64,000 nucleotides of DNA, from positions 1-64,000 of the forward strand of contig NZ_FNIV01000001.1 in NCBI RefSeq assembly GCF_900104135.1, read 5' to 3'. The translations under genes and the position numbers were made by a program. Below the pieces are notes generated by a model that was not told where the DNA came from, made no database searches, and saw only the letters and a list, made by a program, of their open reading frames with translations. Within the stretch, counting starts at the first letter, position 1; every line of letters begins with the position of its first letter. Below are positions 36,392 to 45,524 of this stretch, piece after piece. Source of the stretch: Halomonas shengliensis. GTDB taxonomy: Bacteria; Pseudomonadota; Gammaproteobacteria; Pseudomonadales; Halomonadaceae.

Positions 36392-36805
36392 ATGTCGTCC
36401 CGTCCCCCCCTTATCATCAACCGGCTGGATGCCGACCGCCTGCAGCGCCTGATCGACGAGGTCGCCGACAAGGACCGCTTCGTGGCCGAGGCGCTGGAGG
36501 AGGAGCTCGAGCGCGGCGAGGTGATCGACCCCGAGGAGATCCCCGAGGATGTGGTGAGCATGAACAGCCGCATCCAGTTCACCGACCTGACCCGGGGGCG
36601 CCAGATGATCCGCACCCTGGTCTATCCCCACGCCCTGGCCACCACCGAGGATGGCATCTCGGTGATGGCGCCGGTGGGCGCGGGGCTGATCGGCCTGCGT
36701 GTCGGCGATGCCATCGACTGGCCGCTGCCGGACGGCAGCGAGGTGAAGCTGCGGGTGGATGCCATATTGTGGCAGCCCGAGCGCGAGAAGCAGTTCCATC
36801 GCTGA
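36392..36805 (+). CDS. rnk: Nucleoside diphosphate kinase regulator
   Basis: This 137-residue cytoplasmic protein is of the Rnk/GreA-C group. The N-terminus (PPLIINRLDADRLQRLIDEV, ALEEELERGEVIDPEEIPEDVVSMNS) forms a short coiled coil and linker. The C-terminal FKBP-like domain (RTLVYPHALATTEDGISVMAPVGAGLIGLRVGDAIDWPLPDGS) matches Rnk. Rnk binds RNA polymerase and modulates nucleotide pools in known cases. A strong SD (CAGGAGG) precedes it. Confidence 0.94.
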   Translation: MSSRPPLIINRLDADRLQRLIDEVADKDRFVAEALEEELERGEVIDPEEIPEDVVSMNSRIQFTDLTRGRQMIRTLVYPHALATTEDGISVMAPVGAGLIGLRVGDAIDWPLPDGSEVKLRVDAILWQPEREKQFHR

Positions 36806-36815
36806 GGTCGCCGGC

Positions 36816-37436
36816 ATGCCCCTTTCCCTCTGGCTCTCCCTGGTGGCGGTGTGCGCCATGGGGGCGATGTCGCCGGGCCCCAGCCTGGCCATGGTGCTGC
36901 GCCACACCCTGGGGGGTGGGCGTGCCCCGGGGATGGTGGCGGGCCTCTCCCACGCCCTGGGCGTGGGGTTCTATGCGCTGCTTACCGTGTGGGGCCTGGG
37001 CGCGCTGATCGTGCGTCAGCCCCTGCTCTACCAGGCCGTCACCTGGTGCGGGGCGGCCTACCTCGCCTGGCTCGGCGTCAGGGCGCTGCGCGCCGGTCGT
37101 GGCGGCGCCCTGCAGGCGGGCGGGACGAGCACTACCCGCCGCCAGGCGGCCCGCGACGGCATGCTGGTGGCGCTGGGCAACCCCAAGCTGATCCTGTTCT
37201 TCATCGCCCTGCTCAGCCAGTTCGTCACCCCGGGCATGAGCCTCGCCGGCCAGGCGCTGATCGTGCTCACCGCCATGGTGATCGACGGCGCCTGGTACGT
37301 ACTGGTGGCCCTGGGGCTCTCGCACTCGCGGGTGCTGCCCTGGCTGCAGGCCCATGCCCACTGGATCAACCGCGCCACCGGGGCGCTGCTGCTGGCGCTG
37401 GCGGTGCGTGTGGTGGCCGGGCCGCTGGTCGCCTAG
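36816..37436 (+). CDS. LysE/RhtB-family amino-acid exporter
   Basis: This 206-residue inner-membrane protein has about six membrane segments. The family start LWLSLVAVCAMGAMSPGPSLAMVLRHTLGGGRAPGMVAGLSHALGVG carries the SPGPS motif. LVALGNPKLILFFIALLSQFV is the second hallmark. The substrate is probably an amino acid or derivative. It starts 10 bases after rnk, so cotranscription is likely. The ATG at 36816 aligns the SPGPS motif normally. Confidence 0.9.
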   Translation: MPLSLWLSLVAVCAMGAMSPGPSLAMVLRHTLGGGRAPGMVAGLSHALGVGFYALLTVWGLGALIVRQPLLYQAVTWCGAAYLAWLGVRALRAGRGGALQAGGTSTTRRQAARDGMLVALGNPKLILFFIALLSQFVTPGMSLAGQALIVLTAMVIDGAWYVLVALGLSHSRVLPWLQAHAHWINRATGALLLALAVRVVAGPLVA

Positions 37437-37524
37437 CGTTGACCGGGGTCATGGGTCGCGCCATGTGGCGAATCCTCAGTGGTGTTAGGCTCAAGGCGTC
37501 ATCCTCGCCGCGCAGGTCCTGCCG

Positions 37525-38751
37525 ATGAACGAGTCGTCACGGGCGCCGCAGGCGCTCGCCCTGGTGCTGGAGGCGGACATGGACATGGCCGCCGTGCTCT
37601 CCCTGCAGCTGGAGACGTTGGGGCTGGGAAGCCGCTACTACGCACATTCGCGCCCCCTGCTGGAGGCGGTGGAAAGCCGTGCGCCGACCCTGGTGATCCT
37701 CGGGCTGGAGCACGGCAGCGAGGACGCCATCGCCCTGCTGCGGCGCCTGGCGGCCACCGGCTACCGGGGCTGGGTGCTACTGCTCTCCGGGGTGGAGCGC
37801 AAGATCGCCCGCATCGCCGAGCGAGTGGGCCTGGCCCTGGGACTGCGCATGCTCGGTTGCCTGGACAAGCCGATGCGCCTGGCCGAGCTGCGCTGCTGCC
37901 TCGGTAACCTGCGGGTCGGGCGCGAGCCGCCCGCCGAGGTGCACGGCGACCCGGTGTTCTCCAGCGAGGAACTGGACCTGGCCCTCAAGCGCCGCGAGCT
38001 GACCCTCCACTACCAGCCCCAGTTCGAGCTCTCGTCCGGCCGCCTCAGCGGCGTGGAGGCGCTGGTGCGCTGGGCCCACCCCGAGCTGGGGCTGATCGGC
38101 CCGGGCGCCTTCCTGCCGCTGCTCTCTTCCGACCAGGGGCAGCGGCTGACCCGCCATGTGCTGGAGATGGCGATGCTGGACGCCGAGGCCTGGCACCGCG
38201 AGGGGGTGATGCCGTCGCTGTCGGTCAACGTCACCGCCGACGACCTCGGCTGCCCCGACCTGCTGGCGCTTACCCGGCGCCGCCGACCCGGCGATCCGCC
38301 ACTGGTGCTGGAGGTGACCGAGACCGCGGCCATGCGTGATGACCTCTTGGGCAGCGAGGTGGCGGCGCGGCTCTGCCTGGGCGGCCTGGAGGTCTCGGTG
38401 GATGACTTCGGCATCGGCTTCTCCTCGCTGGCGCGGCTGCAGCTGCTGCCGATCAGCGAGCTCAAGGTGGATCGCAGCTTCGTGCGCCACCTGCACGAGG
38501 AGTCCCAGGATGCCGCCATCGTCGAGGCGGTGGCGCTGCTGGGGCGCCGGCTCGGCATCCGGGTGGTGGCCGAGGGGGTCGAGGACCCGGGGGCGCTGGC
38601 GCTGCTCGATCGCTTCGGCTGCACCCATGTGCAGGGCTTCGGGCTGGCCCGTCCGATGCCCGCCGAGGAGATCCTCGAGCTGGGCGCCACTCAGGACGCG
38701 ATGCGCGCCAGCACCGCCGCCAGCGGCGCACCGCTGGGCAGCACGCCGTAG
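37525..38751 (+). CDS. EAL phosphodiesterase with degenerate receiver domain
   Basis: This 408-residue cytoplasmic protein likely hydrolyses cyclic di-GMP. The N-terminal 130 residues have a receiver fold, but the phospho-acceptor Asp is replaced by Gly60 (TLVILGLEHG), while the Ser and Lys (LLLSGV, CLDKP) remain. The EAL domain (about 150-400) has Glu178-Ala-Leu180, SVNVTADDL, LVLEVTETAAM, DDFGIGFSSLARLQLLPISELKVDRSF and VAEGVEDPGALALLDRFGC, all active-site elements. It probably is not switched by phosphorylation. Its 3' end overlaps the convergent acyl-CoA dehydrogenase gene by 61 bases. Confidence 0.92.
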   Translation: MNESSRAPQALALVLEADMDMAAVLSLQLETLGLGSRYYAHSRPLLEAVESRAPTLVILGLEHGSEDAIALLRRLAATGYRGWVLLLSGVERKIARIAERVGLALGLRMLGCLDKPMRLAELRCCLGNLRVGREPPAEVHGDPVFSSEELDLALKRRELTLHYQPQFELSSGRLSGVEALVRWAHPELGLIGPGAFLPLLSSDQGQRLTRHVLEMAMLDAEAWHREGVMPSLSVNVTADDLGCPDLLALTRRRRPGDPPLVLEVTETAAMRDDLLGSEVAARLCLGGLEVSVDDFGIGFSSLARLQLLPISELKVDRSFVRHLHEESQDAAIVEAVALLGRRLGIRVVAEGVEDPGALALLDRFGCTHVQGFGLARPMPAEEILELGATQDAMRASTAASGAPLGSTP

Positions 38752-40343
38752 GCAGGACCCGCCTCCTCGCCGAGGCGCGCGCGGCAGAAGGTCTCGCCGA
38801 CCTCCACCGGCGCGTGGCGCAGCAGCAGCGCCCCCTGCAGGCACTGGGCGAGCCGCTGGGTCAGCCAGCGCGCGCGGGGCTCCAGCGCCTGCGGCGACTC
38901 GCCCAGCAGCCGCTCCAGCCCGGCGAGGGCGGCGTCGAACTCCCGCACCTGACCCCGCGCCGGGACGAGCTCGGCGTGCAGCGCCTCCAGCGCCTCGGGG
39001 TGGCGACCCAGCACCCGCAGCACATCCAGGCAGATGACGTTGCCCGAGCCCTCCCAGATGGAGTTGACCGGCGCCTCGCGATAGAGCCGCGCCAGCGGCG
39101 CCTCCTCCACGTAACCGATGCCGCCCAGGCACTCCATGGCCTCGGCCATGAAACCCGGCCCGCGCCGGTTGTGCCAGTACTTGGCCAGCGCCGGCAGCAG
39201 TCGGGCCAGGGCCCGTTCCCCCCCCTCGCCCCGGGCCGCGCTGTCGAAGGCGCGGGCGGCGCGCAGGCAGAGGGCGACCCCCGCCTCCACCTCCAGCGCC
39301 AGGTCGGCGATCACCGCGCGCATCAGCGGCTGCTGGGCCAGGGCGCGACCGAAAGCGTGGCGTGCCTGCACGTGGCTCCATGCCTCGTCCAGCGCCTGGC
39401 GCATCATGCCCACCGGCGCGGTGGCGGCATCCAGGCGGGTCTGCTGCACCATGGCGAGGATGGTGGCGATGCCGCGATCGGGCGGCCCCACCGGCTTGGC
39501 CCAGGCGCCGCGGTACTCGATCTCGGCGGAGGCGTTGGCGTGGTTGCCGCACTTCTCCTTGAGCCGCTGCAGCTCGATGGCGTTGCGCTTGCCGTCCGGC
39601 GTGAAGCGTGGCACTAGGAAACAGCCGAGCCCCGCCTCGCTCTGCGCCAGGGTCAGGAAGCCGTCTGACATCGGCGCGCTGCAGAACCACTTGTGGCCGC
39701 CAAGCCGCCAGCCATCGTCGGTCGGCTCCGCTCGGGTCGCATTGGTTCTCACGTCGCTGCCGCCCTGTTTCTCGGTCATCGCCATGCCCAGTGTCAGGCC
39801 CTGCTTCTCGCCGGCGGGCAGTGCTCGCGGGTCGTAGTGGTGGGCGAGCAGTCCGGGGGCCCAGCGCGCCGCCACCCCGGGGGCGTGGCGCAGCGCCGGC
39901 AGGGCGGCGTGGGTCATGGTGACCGGGCAGCAGAAGCCCGGCTCGGCCTGGGTCAGCAGGTAGAGGGCGGCGACATGGGCCTGGTGCCCGCCGCGGCCCT
40001 CCTGCTGCCAGGCCACGGCGTGCCAGCCGCCCTCCATGGCCAGGGCCATCAGCTCGTGGTAGGCGGGGTGGTAGGCCACCTCGTCCAGGCGGCGGCCGTG
40101 GCGGTCGAAGAGGCGCAGCGCCGGCGGATGGCGGTTGGCCGCCTCGCCCAGCGCCTGGATGTGCTCGCTGCCCACCGCCCGGCCCAGCGGCGCCAGGCGC
40201 TCGGCGACCCAGGCGGGGGCCTCCCGGGCCAGCGCCTCGCGCAGCGGCAGGTCATCGGCGAGCCGGTCGCGATCGCCGCTCGGCGGCGGCTGGTTGGTCA
40301 CCTCGTGGGTGGCCAGGCGGTTGCGGGGGGCGCGGTCAGGCAT
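38691..40343 (-). CDS. Acyl-CoA dehydrogenase, AidB-like
   Basis: This 550-residue flavoprotein belongs to the AidB branch of acyl-CoA dehydrogenases (DNA alkylation response). The FAD region is TLGMAMTEKQGGSDVRTNATRA. The AidB-type N-terminal domain is present (PAWVAERLAPLGRAVGSEHIQALGEAANRHPPALRLFDRHGRRLDEV). The C-terminal four-helix portion has CLGGIGYVEEAPLARLYREAPVNSIWEGSGNVICLDVLR. AidB has weak isovaleryl-CoA dehydrogenase activity and binds DNA in E. coli. No regulatory neighbour (ada/alkA) is present here. Confidence 0.9.
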   Translation of the reverse strand: MPDRAPRNRLATHEVTNQPPPSGDRDRLADDLPLREALAREAPAWVAERLAPLGRAVGSEHIQALGEAANRHPPALRLFDRHGRRLDEVAYHPAYHELMALAMEGGWHAVAWQQEGRGGHQAHVAALYLLTQAEPGFCCPVTMTHAALPALRHAPGVAARWAPGLLAHHYDPRALPAGEKQGLTLGMAMTEKQGGSDVRTNATRAEPTDDGWRLGGHKWFCSAPMSDGFLTLAQSEAGLGCFLVPRFTPDGKRNAIELQRLKEKCGNHANASAEIEYRGAWAKPVGPPDRGIATILAMVQQTRLDAATAPVGMMRQALDEAWSHVQARHAFGRALAQQPLMRAVIADLALEVEAGVALCLRAARAFDSAARGEGGERALARLLPALAKYWHNRRGPGFMAEAMECLGGIGYVEEAPLARLYREAPVNSIWEGSGNVICLDVLRVLGRHPEALEALHAELVPARGQVREFDAALAGLERLLGESPQALEPRARWLTQRLAQCLQGALLLRHAPVEVGETFCRARLGEEAGPAYGVLPSGAPLAAVLARIAS

Positions 40344-40456
40344 GGCGTCTCTCCGTGGCGGAGGCCTCCCTCGAGCATGGAAGGCGCGGCGGCGACGGTC
40401 AACGTGACGCCGGGGCGGCGACTGGGTAGGCTGAAGGCATTTCCGGGGAGAGGCCC

Positions 40457-41002
40457 ATGACCGACGAGTCGCGCGAGGCGCCGCTGCCGGCGCCGCATAT
40501 CGCCCGTGAGCGCATCCAGCTGGTGGATGCCCGCAATCGCCCCTGCGGCAGCGCCTGGCGCGCCGAGATGCGTCGCTTCCGCTTCTGGCACCGCGCCACC
40601 TACGTGGTGGTGGTCAACCCCCGCGGCGAGCTGTGCGTCCAGCGCCGCACCCTCACCAAGGAGGTCTTCCCCGGTGGCCTCGACCTCGCCGCCGGCGGGG
40701 TGGTGGGGGCCGGGGAGGCGGTGCATGTCGCCGCCCGCCGCGAGCTCGAGGAGGAGCTGGGTATCCGCGGGGCCCCGCTGCGCCCGGCGGGAGGCTTCGT
40801 CCACGCCTCGGGCGGCCACCATATCTTCGGCAGCCTCTACCTGGTCGAGCACGACGGACCGCTGCAGCTCCAGGCCGAGGAGGTGGCCGACGCCTTCTGG
40901 CTGCCACCCACCGCGGCGCTGGCCCGGGAGGCGGTGACCCCCGACACCCGCCAGGCGGTGGAGGCGCTGCTGGTGGCCGGCCTGCTGGAGGCGGCACCAT
41001 GA
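40457..41002 (+). CDS. NUDIX hydrolase, YfcD-like
   Basis: This 181-residue hydrolase resembles the IDI-like YfcD group (ERIQLVDARNRPCGSAWRAEMRRFRFWHRATYVVVVNPRGELCVQRRTLTKEVFPGGLDLAAGG). The Nudix box G-x5-E-x7-REL-x-EELGI is present as GVVGAGEAVHVAARRELEEELGI. The nucleotide or diphosphate substrate is unknown. Its stop overlaps the ATG of the MoxR gene (ATGA), so it heads a four-gene operon. Confidence 0.9.
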   Translation: MTDESREAPLPAPHIARERIQLVDARNRPCGSAWRAEMRRFRFWHRATYVVVVNPRGELCVQRRTLTKEVFPGGLDLAAGGVVGAGEAVHVAARRELEEELGIRGAPLRPAGGFVHASGGHHIFGSLYLVEHDGPLQLQAEEVADAFWLPPTAALAREAVTPDTRQAVEALLVAGLLEAAP

Positions 41003-41925
41003 ACCGCCCGGCCAGGCTCGGCGAGCTGGAGGCGGTGACCGCGGCCCTCGAGGGGGTGGTGCTGGGCAAGTCCCGGGAGCTGCGCCTGGCGCTGTGCTGC
41101 CTGCTGTGCCGCGGCCACCTGTTGATCGAGGACCTGCCGGGGCTGGGCAAGACCACCCTGGCCCAGTCGCTGGCGCGGGTCACCGGCCTGGACATGCAGC
41201 GGCTGCAGTTCACCAGCGACCTGCTGCCGGCCGACGTGCTGGGGGTCTCGGTGTTCGACCCCCGCGAGGCGCGCTTCACCTTCCACCCCGGCCCGATCTT
41301 CCATGGCGTGGTGCTGGCCGACGAGATCAACCGCGCCACCCCCAAGACCCAGAGCGCGCTGCTCGAGGCCATGGAGGAGGGGCGGGTGACCGTGGAGGGC
41401 GAGACCCGCCCCCTGCCCGACCCCTTCTTCGTCATCGCCACCCAGAACCCCCAGGAGCAGGCCGGCACCTTCGCGCTGCCGGAGTCCCAGCTCGACCGCT
41501 TCCTGATGCGTCTCTCGCTGGGCTACCCCGACCCCCGCGCCGAGCGCGAGATCCTGCGTGGCCGCGCCGGGCGCGAGCGCCTCGCTGCGCTGCCGGCGCT
41601 GCTCGACGCCGAACGCCTGCGCGCCTGGCAGGCGCGCCTGGCCGACATCCACGTCGCCGAGGCGCTGCTCGATTATGTCCAGGCGCTGGTGACCGCCAGC
41701 CGCGAGCATCCGGAGCTGGCCTGGGGGCTCTCCACCCGTGGCGCCCTGGCGCTGCTCCAGGCGGCCCGCGGCTGGGCGCTGCTCGAGGGGCGCGACCACG
41801 TGCTGCCCGAGGATGTCCAGGCGGTCTGGGTGCCGGTGGTGGGGCACCGGCTGAGCAGCGGCCGCCGCGAGGAGGGCGAGGCCCTGGCCCGCCACCTGCT
41901 GGCCCGCGTGCCGGTGATGGGCTAG
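40999..41925 (+). CDS. MoxR-family AAA+ ATPase
   Basis: This 308-residue cytoplasmic ATPase acts as a chaperone for maturation of partner proteins. Walker A is EDLPGLGKTTLAQ, Walker B is GVVLADEINRATPKTQSALLEAM and sensor 1 is FFVIATQNPQEQAGTFALPESQLDRFLMRL. MoxR with DUF58 and TgpA-type genes is a well-known operon. The start is fixed by the 4-base overlap with the NUDIX gene. The stop lies two bases before the GTG start of the DUF58 gene. Confidence 0.95.
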   Translation: MNRPARLGELEAVTAALEGVVLGKSRELRLALCCLLCRGHLLIEDLPGLGKTTLAQSLARVTGLDMQRLQFTSDLLPADVLGVSVFDPREARFTFHPGPIFHGVVLADEINRATPKTQSALLEAMEEGRVTVEGETRPLPDPFFVIATQNPQEQAGTFALPESQLDRFLMRLSLGYPDPRAEREILRGRAGRERLAALPALLDAERLRAWQARLADIHVAEALLDYVQALVTASREHPELAWGLSTRGALALLQAARGWALLEGRDHVLPEDVQAVWVPVVGHRLSSGRREEGEALARHLLARVPVMG

Positions 41926-41927
41926 CC

Positions 41928-42860
41928 GTGCTGCGGCGCGCGTCACGCCAGCGCTGGTGGCGCCGGGTGGCGATCGCCCCCGGCACACCGCTGCCCCAGC
42001 GCCGGCTCTTCCTGCTGCCGACCCGCTTCGGCCTGGGCTGGGCGGTGCTGGTCCTGCTGCTGCTGCTGTTCGGCATCAACTACCAGAACAGCCTCGCCTT
42101 CGCCCTCGCCTTCTGGCTGTTCGCGGTGGCGGTGGTGGCCCTGCTGCGTACCTGGCGCAACCTGCTCGGCCTGCGCGCCACCCTGCGCCTGCCCGCCGAG
42201 ACCTTCGCCGGAGGCGAGGCGCGCCTGGGGGTGACCCTCGAGGGCGGGCGTCCGCGCCACGTCGTCGAGGTCCACGCCCCGGGGGCATCCGCCTCGGTCT
42301 CGCTGCCCGAGGGGCGCGGCGAGGCGTTCCTGTCTCTTCCGGCCCCGCGGCGCGGCGAGCCGCCGCTGCCGCTGCTGCGCCTGGAGAGCGCCTGGCCGCT
42401 GGGCCTGGTGCGGGCGGTGGCCTGGCTGGAGGCCGACGAGCGGCTGCTGGTCTATCCGCGCCCCCGGCCCGACGAACTCCCCGAGCACCGCCTGGCCGGG
42501 GCGGGCCTCGAGGCCACCGACTTCGCCGGCCTGCGCCGTGCCGAGCCCGGCGACAGCCCCGCGCGGCTGGCCTGGAAGCAGTGGAGCCGCACCGGGGTAC
42601 TGGCCGCCAAGGCGTTCAGCGTGCCGCCCCGCCAGCAGCTGTGGCTCGACTACGACGCCTGTCGCGGCGACCCCGAGACGCGCCTGTCGACCCTCTGCGC
42701 CCGGGTGCTGGCCCACCACCAGGCCGGCGACCGCTACGGGCTGCGCCTGCCGGGGCTGACCCTGCCCCAGGGCGAGGGCGCCGCCCAGCGCCGGGAGGCG
42801 CTCGCCGCCCTGGCGCGTTTCCCGGGGCACCCGGCCGAGGGCCCGGGGGCGGCGTCATGA
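41928..42860 (+). CDS. DUF58 membrane protein
   Basis: This 310-residue protein has two hydrophobic segments near the N-terminus (GLGWAVLVLLLLLFGINYQNSLAFALAFWLFAVAVVALL) and then a cytoplasmic beta-rich/vWA-like region. Family motifs include SAWPLGLVRAVAWLEADERLLVYPRP and DFAGLRRAEPGDSPARLAWKQWSRTGVLAAKAF. It starts with GTG and is the proposed client or partner of the MoxR ATPase. Its TGA overlaps the ATG of the transglutaminase gene. Confidence 0.88.
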   Translation: MLRRASRQRWWRRVAIAPGTPLPQRRLFLLPTRFGLGWAVLVLLLLLFGINYQNSLAFALAFWLFAVAVVALLRTWRNLLGLRATLRLPAETFAGGEARLGVTLEGGRPRHVVEVHAPGASASVSLPEGRGEAFLSLPAPRRGEPPLPLLRLESAWPLGLVRAVAWLEADERLLVYPRPRPDELPEHRLAGAGLEATDFAGLRRAEPGDSPARLAWKQWSRTGVLAAKAFSVPPRQQLWLDYDACRGDPETRLSTLCARVLAHHQAGDRYGLRLPGLTLPQGEGAAQRREALAALARFPGHPAEGPGAAS

Positions 42861-44950
42861 GGCGGCGCCAGGCCACCCCCGCCGTGCTCGCCGACGGCCG
42901 CGCCCTGGGCGCGGCCATGCTGCGCCGGCTGTTCATCGGCCAGTGCCTGGTGCTGGCGCTGCACCTGGCCTTCATGCCCGCCTGGCTGGCGGGGCTCGCC
43001 GCCCTGGTGGCGGGCTATCGCGCCCTGCAGCTGCGCCGGCGGCTGCCTCGGGCCGGGGTGGTGCTGCGCCTGGCGGGGGTCGCCGCGCTCACCGCCGGGC
43101 TATGGCTGCAGTACGGTACCCTGGGGCGCATGGAGGCGATGATCGGCCTGCTGCTCGGGGTCTACCTGCTCAAGCTGCTGGAGACCCATACCCGTCGCGA
43201 TGCCCGGGTGGTGGTGCTGATCGGCCTGGTCGCCACCACCGTGGCCTTCCTCCATGACCAGGGCATCCCGGTGGCGCTCGGCGCCCTGCTGGCGGTGGCC
43301 TGGCTGCTGCACTCCCTGGTGTGCCTGGCGGGGGCCAGCGATGCTCGCCTAGCGTGGCGCGAGAGCGCCTGGCTGCTGGGGCTCTCGGCGCCGCTGATGG
43401 TGCTGCTGTTCCTGGCCTTCCCGCGCTTCGGGCCGCTGTGGAACCTGCCCCAGGCCGAGCGTGCCGCCACCGGGCTCAGCGACGAGATCGCCCCGGGGGA
43501 TATCGCCGAGCTGTCGCGCAGCGACCGACGCGCCTTCCGGGCGCGATTCTTGGGCGACGCGCCGGCCCCCGCCGAGCGCTACTGGCGGGTCTACACCCTC
43601 TCGGACTTCGACGGCGAGCGCTGGCGCCGGGCCACGGCGGCGCGCCTGGGCCTCGGCCGCGGGGCCCTGGCGGCGGAGGGGCGCCGCTCGCCGTGGCCGC
43701 CGTCCGGCGAGCCGCGCTTCGAGGCCGAGCTGCTGCTGGAGCCCGACAGCCGTCCCTGGCGCCCCTCCCTGGGGGCGCCCCTGGCCAGCGACGAGCGGCT
43801 GCGCTGGCTCGCCGACGGCACCGTGGAGGGGCTCTCGCCGCTCGCCTCGCGCAGCCTGCTGCGGCTCTCGAGCAGCGGCCAGGCACCGGGCTGGCCCGAC
43901 CCCCTGGGGGCACGCTGGCACACCCGGCTGCCCGAGGAGGGCAACCCGCGCAGCCGCGCCCTGGCCGAGCGGCTGTGGCGCGAGACGGGGGGCGCGCCGC
44001 GGGCCTACCTGGAAGCGCTGATGGCACGCTTCGGCGAGGCGCCGTTCCGCTACACCCTGACCCCGCCGCGGCTGACCTCCCGGGACCGGGTCGACGAGTT
44101 CCTGTTCGAGAGCCGTGCCGGCTACTGCACCCACTACGCCTCGGCCATGGCGGTGCTGGCCCGCGCCGCGGGGTTGCCGGCGCGCATCGTCGCCGGCTTC
44201 CTGGGCGGCGAGCGCCATCCGGATGGCCACTTCACGGTGCGCGACTACGACGCCCACGCCTGGGTCGAGGTGTGGCTCGACGGCGGCTGGCAGCGCCTGG
44301 ACCCCACCGCGGCCATCGCCCCGGAGCGCATCGAGCAGGGCGCCGGAGCGATCGAGGATGGCGGCGAGGCCTTCCTGGCCGACTCGGGGTTCTCGCCGCT
44401 GCGCATGCGCGAGATCGGCTGGGTCAATCGGCTGCGCCTGGGCTGGGAGCGCATGGAGTACCGCTGGCAGCGCGAGGTGATCGGCTACCGCGACCAGGCG
44501 CGCACCGCGCTGATGGCGCGGCTGGTCGAGCGGCTGCACGCCTTCTGGGAGACCCTGCTGGGGGCGCTGCCCGGACGCGGCCCGCTGGGCTGGCTGGCGG
44601 GCCTGGCGATCGCCGCGGGCCTGCTCGCCGGCCTCGGCGGGGGGCTGGCGCTGGCCTGGCGGGCCCGTCGTGAAGGGCGCGACGAGGCGCTGCGCATCCG
44701 GCGCCTGCAGGCCTGGCTGGCCCGGCGCGGGCTGCCGCCCCGGGAGGGAGAGTCGCCCGCCGCCCACCTGCGCCGCCTGGCGGAGGCGGCCGGCCCGGCC
44801 GGACCGGCGCTGCGTGACTGCGCCCACCAGCTCGAGCGCCTGCGCTATGCACCGCTGGCGGCGGCGGAGCGCCGTGAGCGGCGGCGAGTCCTGGGGCGGC
44901 GTGTCGCCGAGGTGCGCCGGCGCCTGCCGCGGCACCGGGCCGGGGGGTAG
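42857..44950 (+). CDS. TgpA-like transglutaminase-fold membrane protein (DUF3488/DUF4129)
   Basis: This 697-residue protein has about six N-terminal membrane segments and a periplasmic transglutaminase-like domain. The catalytic triad is visible: Cys in ESRAGYCTHYASAMAVLARAAGLPARIV, His in YDAHAWVEVWLDGGWQRLDP and the Asp in DP. A last membrane helix (WLAGLAIAAGLLAGLGGGLALAW, near 575) and a C-terminal DUF4129-type region (RLQAWLARRGLPPREGESPAAHLRRL) follow. Homologous TgpA is essential in Pseudomonas aeruginosa. It ends the NUDIX-MoxR-DUF58-TgpA operon. Confidence 0.93.
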   Translation: MRRRQATPAVLADGRALGAAMLRRLFIGQCLVLALHLAFMPAWLAGLAALVAGYRALQLRRRLPRAGVVLRLAGVAALTAGLWLQYGTLGRMEAMIGLLLGVYLLKLLETHTRRDARVVVLIGLVATTVAFLHDQGIPVALGALLAVAWLLHSLVCLAGASDARLAWRESAWLLGLSAPLMVLLFLAFPRFGPLWNLPQAERAATGLSDEIAPGDIAELSRSDRRAFRARFLGDAPAPAERYWRVYTLSDFDGERWRRATAARLGLGRGALAAEGRRSPWPPSGEPRFEAELLLEPDSRPWRPSLGAPLASDERLRWLADGTVEGLSPLASRSLLRLSSSGQAPGWPDPLGARWHTRLPEEGNPRSRALAERLWRETGGAPRAYLEALMARFGEAPFRYTLTPPRLTSRDRVDEFLFESRAGYCTHYASAMAVLARAAGLPARIVAGFLGGERHPDGHFTVRDYDAHAWVEVWLDGGWQRLDPTAAIAPERIEQGAGAIEDGGEAFLADSGFSPLRMREIGWVNRLRLGWERMEYRWQREVIGYRDQARTALMARLVERLHAFWETLLGALPGRGPLGWLAGLAIAAGLLAGLGGGLALAWRARREGRDEALRIRRLQAWLARRGLPPREGESPAAHLRRLAEAAGPAGPALRDCAHQLERLRYAPLAAAERRERRRVLGRRVAEVRRRLPRHRAGG

Positions 44951-45004
44951 CGTCGCCGCGGAGGGCGTGGCATCGTGGATGACCACGACCCGCAAGGCGC
45001 CCCC

Positions 45005-45490
45005 ATGTCCATCCACGACCACCGGTGCCACACCGCCCAGGGCGAGTCCTTCAACTTCGCCGCGCTGCGCGGACAGGTGCTGCTCATCGTCAATGTCGCC
45101 AGCCGCTGCGGCTTCACGCCCCAGCTGCGCGAGCTCGAACGCCTCTATCGGCGCTATCGCCAGCGTGGCTTCATGGTCATCGGCTTCCCCTGCAACCAGT
45201 TCGCCCGCCAGTCGCCGGAGTCGGCGCTGGATTTCTGCACCCTGAGTGCGCGGGACTACCAGGTGAGCTTCCCGCTGATGGAGAAGGTGAGGGTCAACGG
45301 CCGCCACGCCCACCCGCTGTTCGTCGAGCTCAAGCGCGAGGCGCCCGGGGTGCTGGGCAGCGGCATGGTCAAGTGGAACTTCACCAAGTTCCTGGTGGGG
45401 CGCGATGGCCGGGTGATCCGCCGCTTCTCGCCGCGCCACGGCGAGGCCGAGCTGCGCGAGGCGCTGGAGGTGGCGCTGGACGAGGCCTAG
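45005..45490 (+). CDS. Glutathione peroxidase
   Basis: This 161-residue thioredoxin-fold enzyme reduces hydroperoxides. The catalytic cysteine lies in VNVASRCGFTPQLRELERLYRRY, Gln and Trp of the tetrad in FPCNQFARQSPE and VKWNFTKFLVGRDGRVIRRFSP. It has cysteine, not selenocysteine. The start ATG 45005 follows AAGGCG; an ATG 30 bases upstream would add an atypical extension. It is about 55 bases downstream of the TgpA gene. Confidence 0.95.
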   Translation: MSIHDHRCHTAQGESFNFAALRGQVLLIVNVASRCGFTPQLRELERLYRRYRQRGFMVIGFPCNQFARQSPESALDFCTLSARDYQVSFPLMEKVRVNGRHAHPLFVELKREAPGVLGSGMVKWNFTKFLVGRDGRVIRRFSPRHGEAELREALEVALDEA

Positions 45491-45524
45491 CTCGTTCCAG
45501 CCTGAAGTGGCGAGAGTCGGGTCA

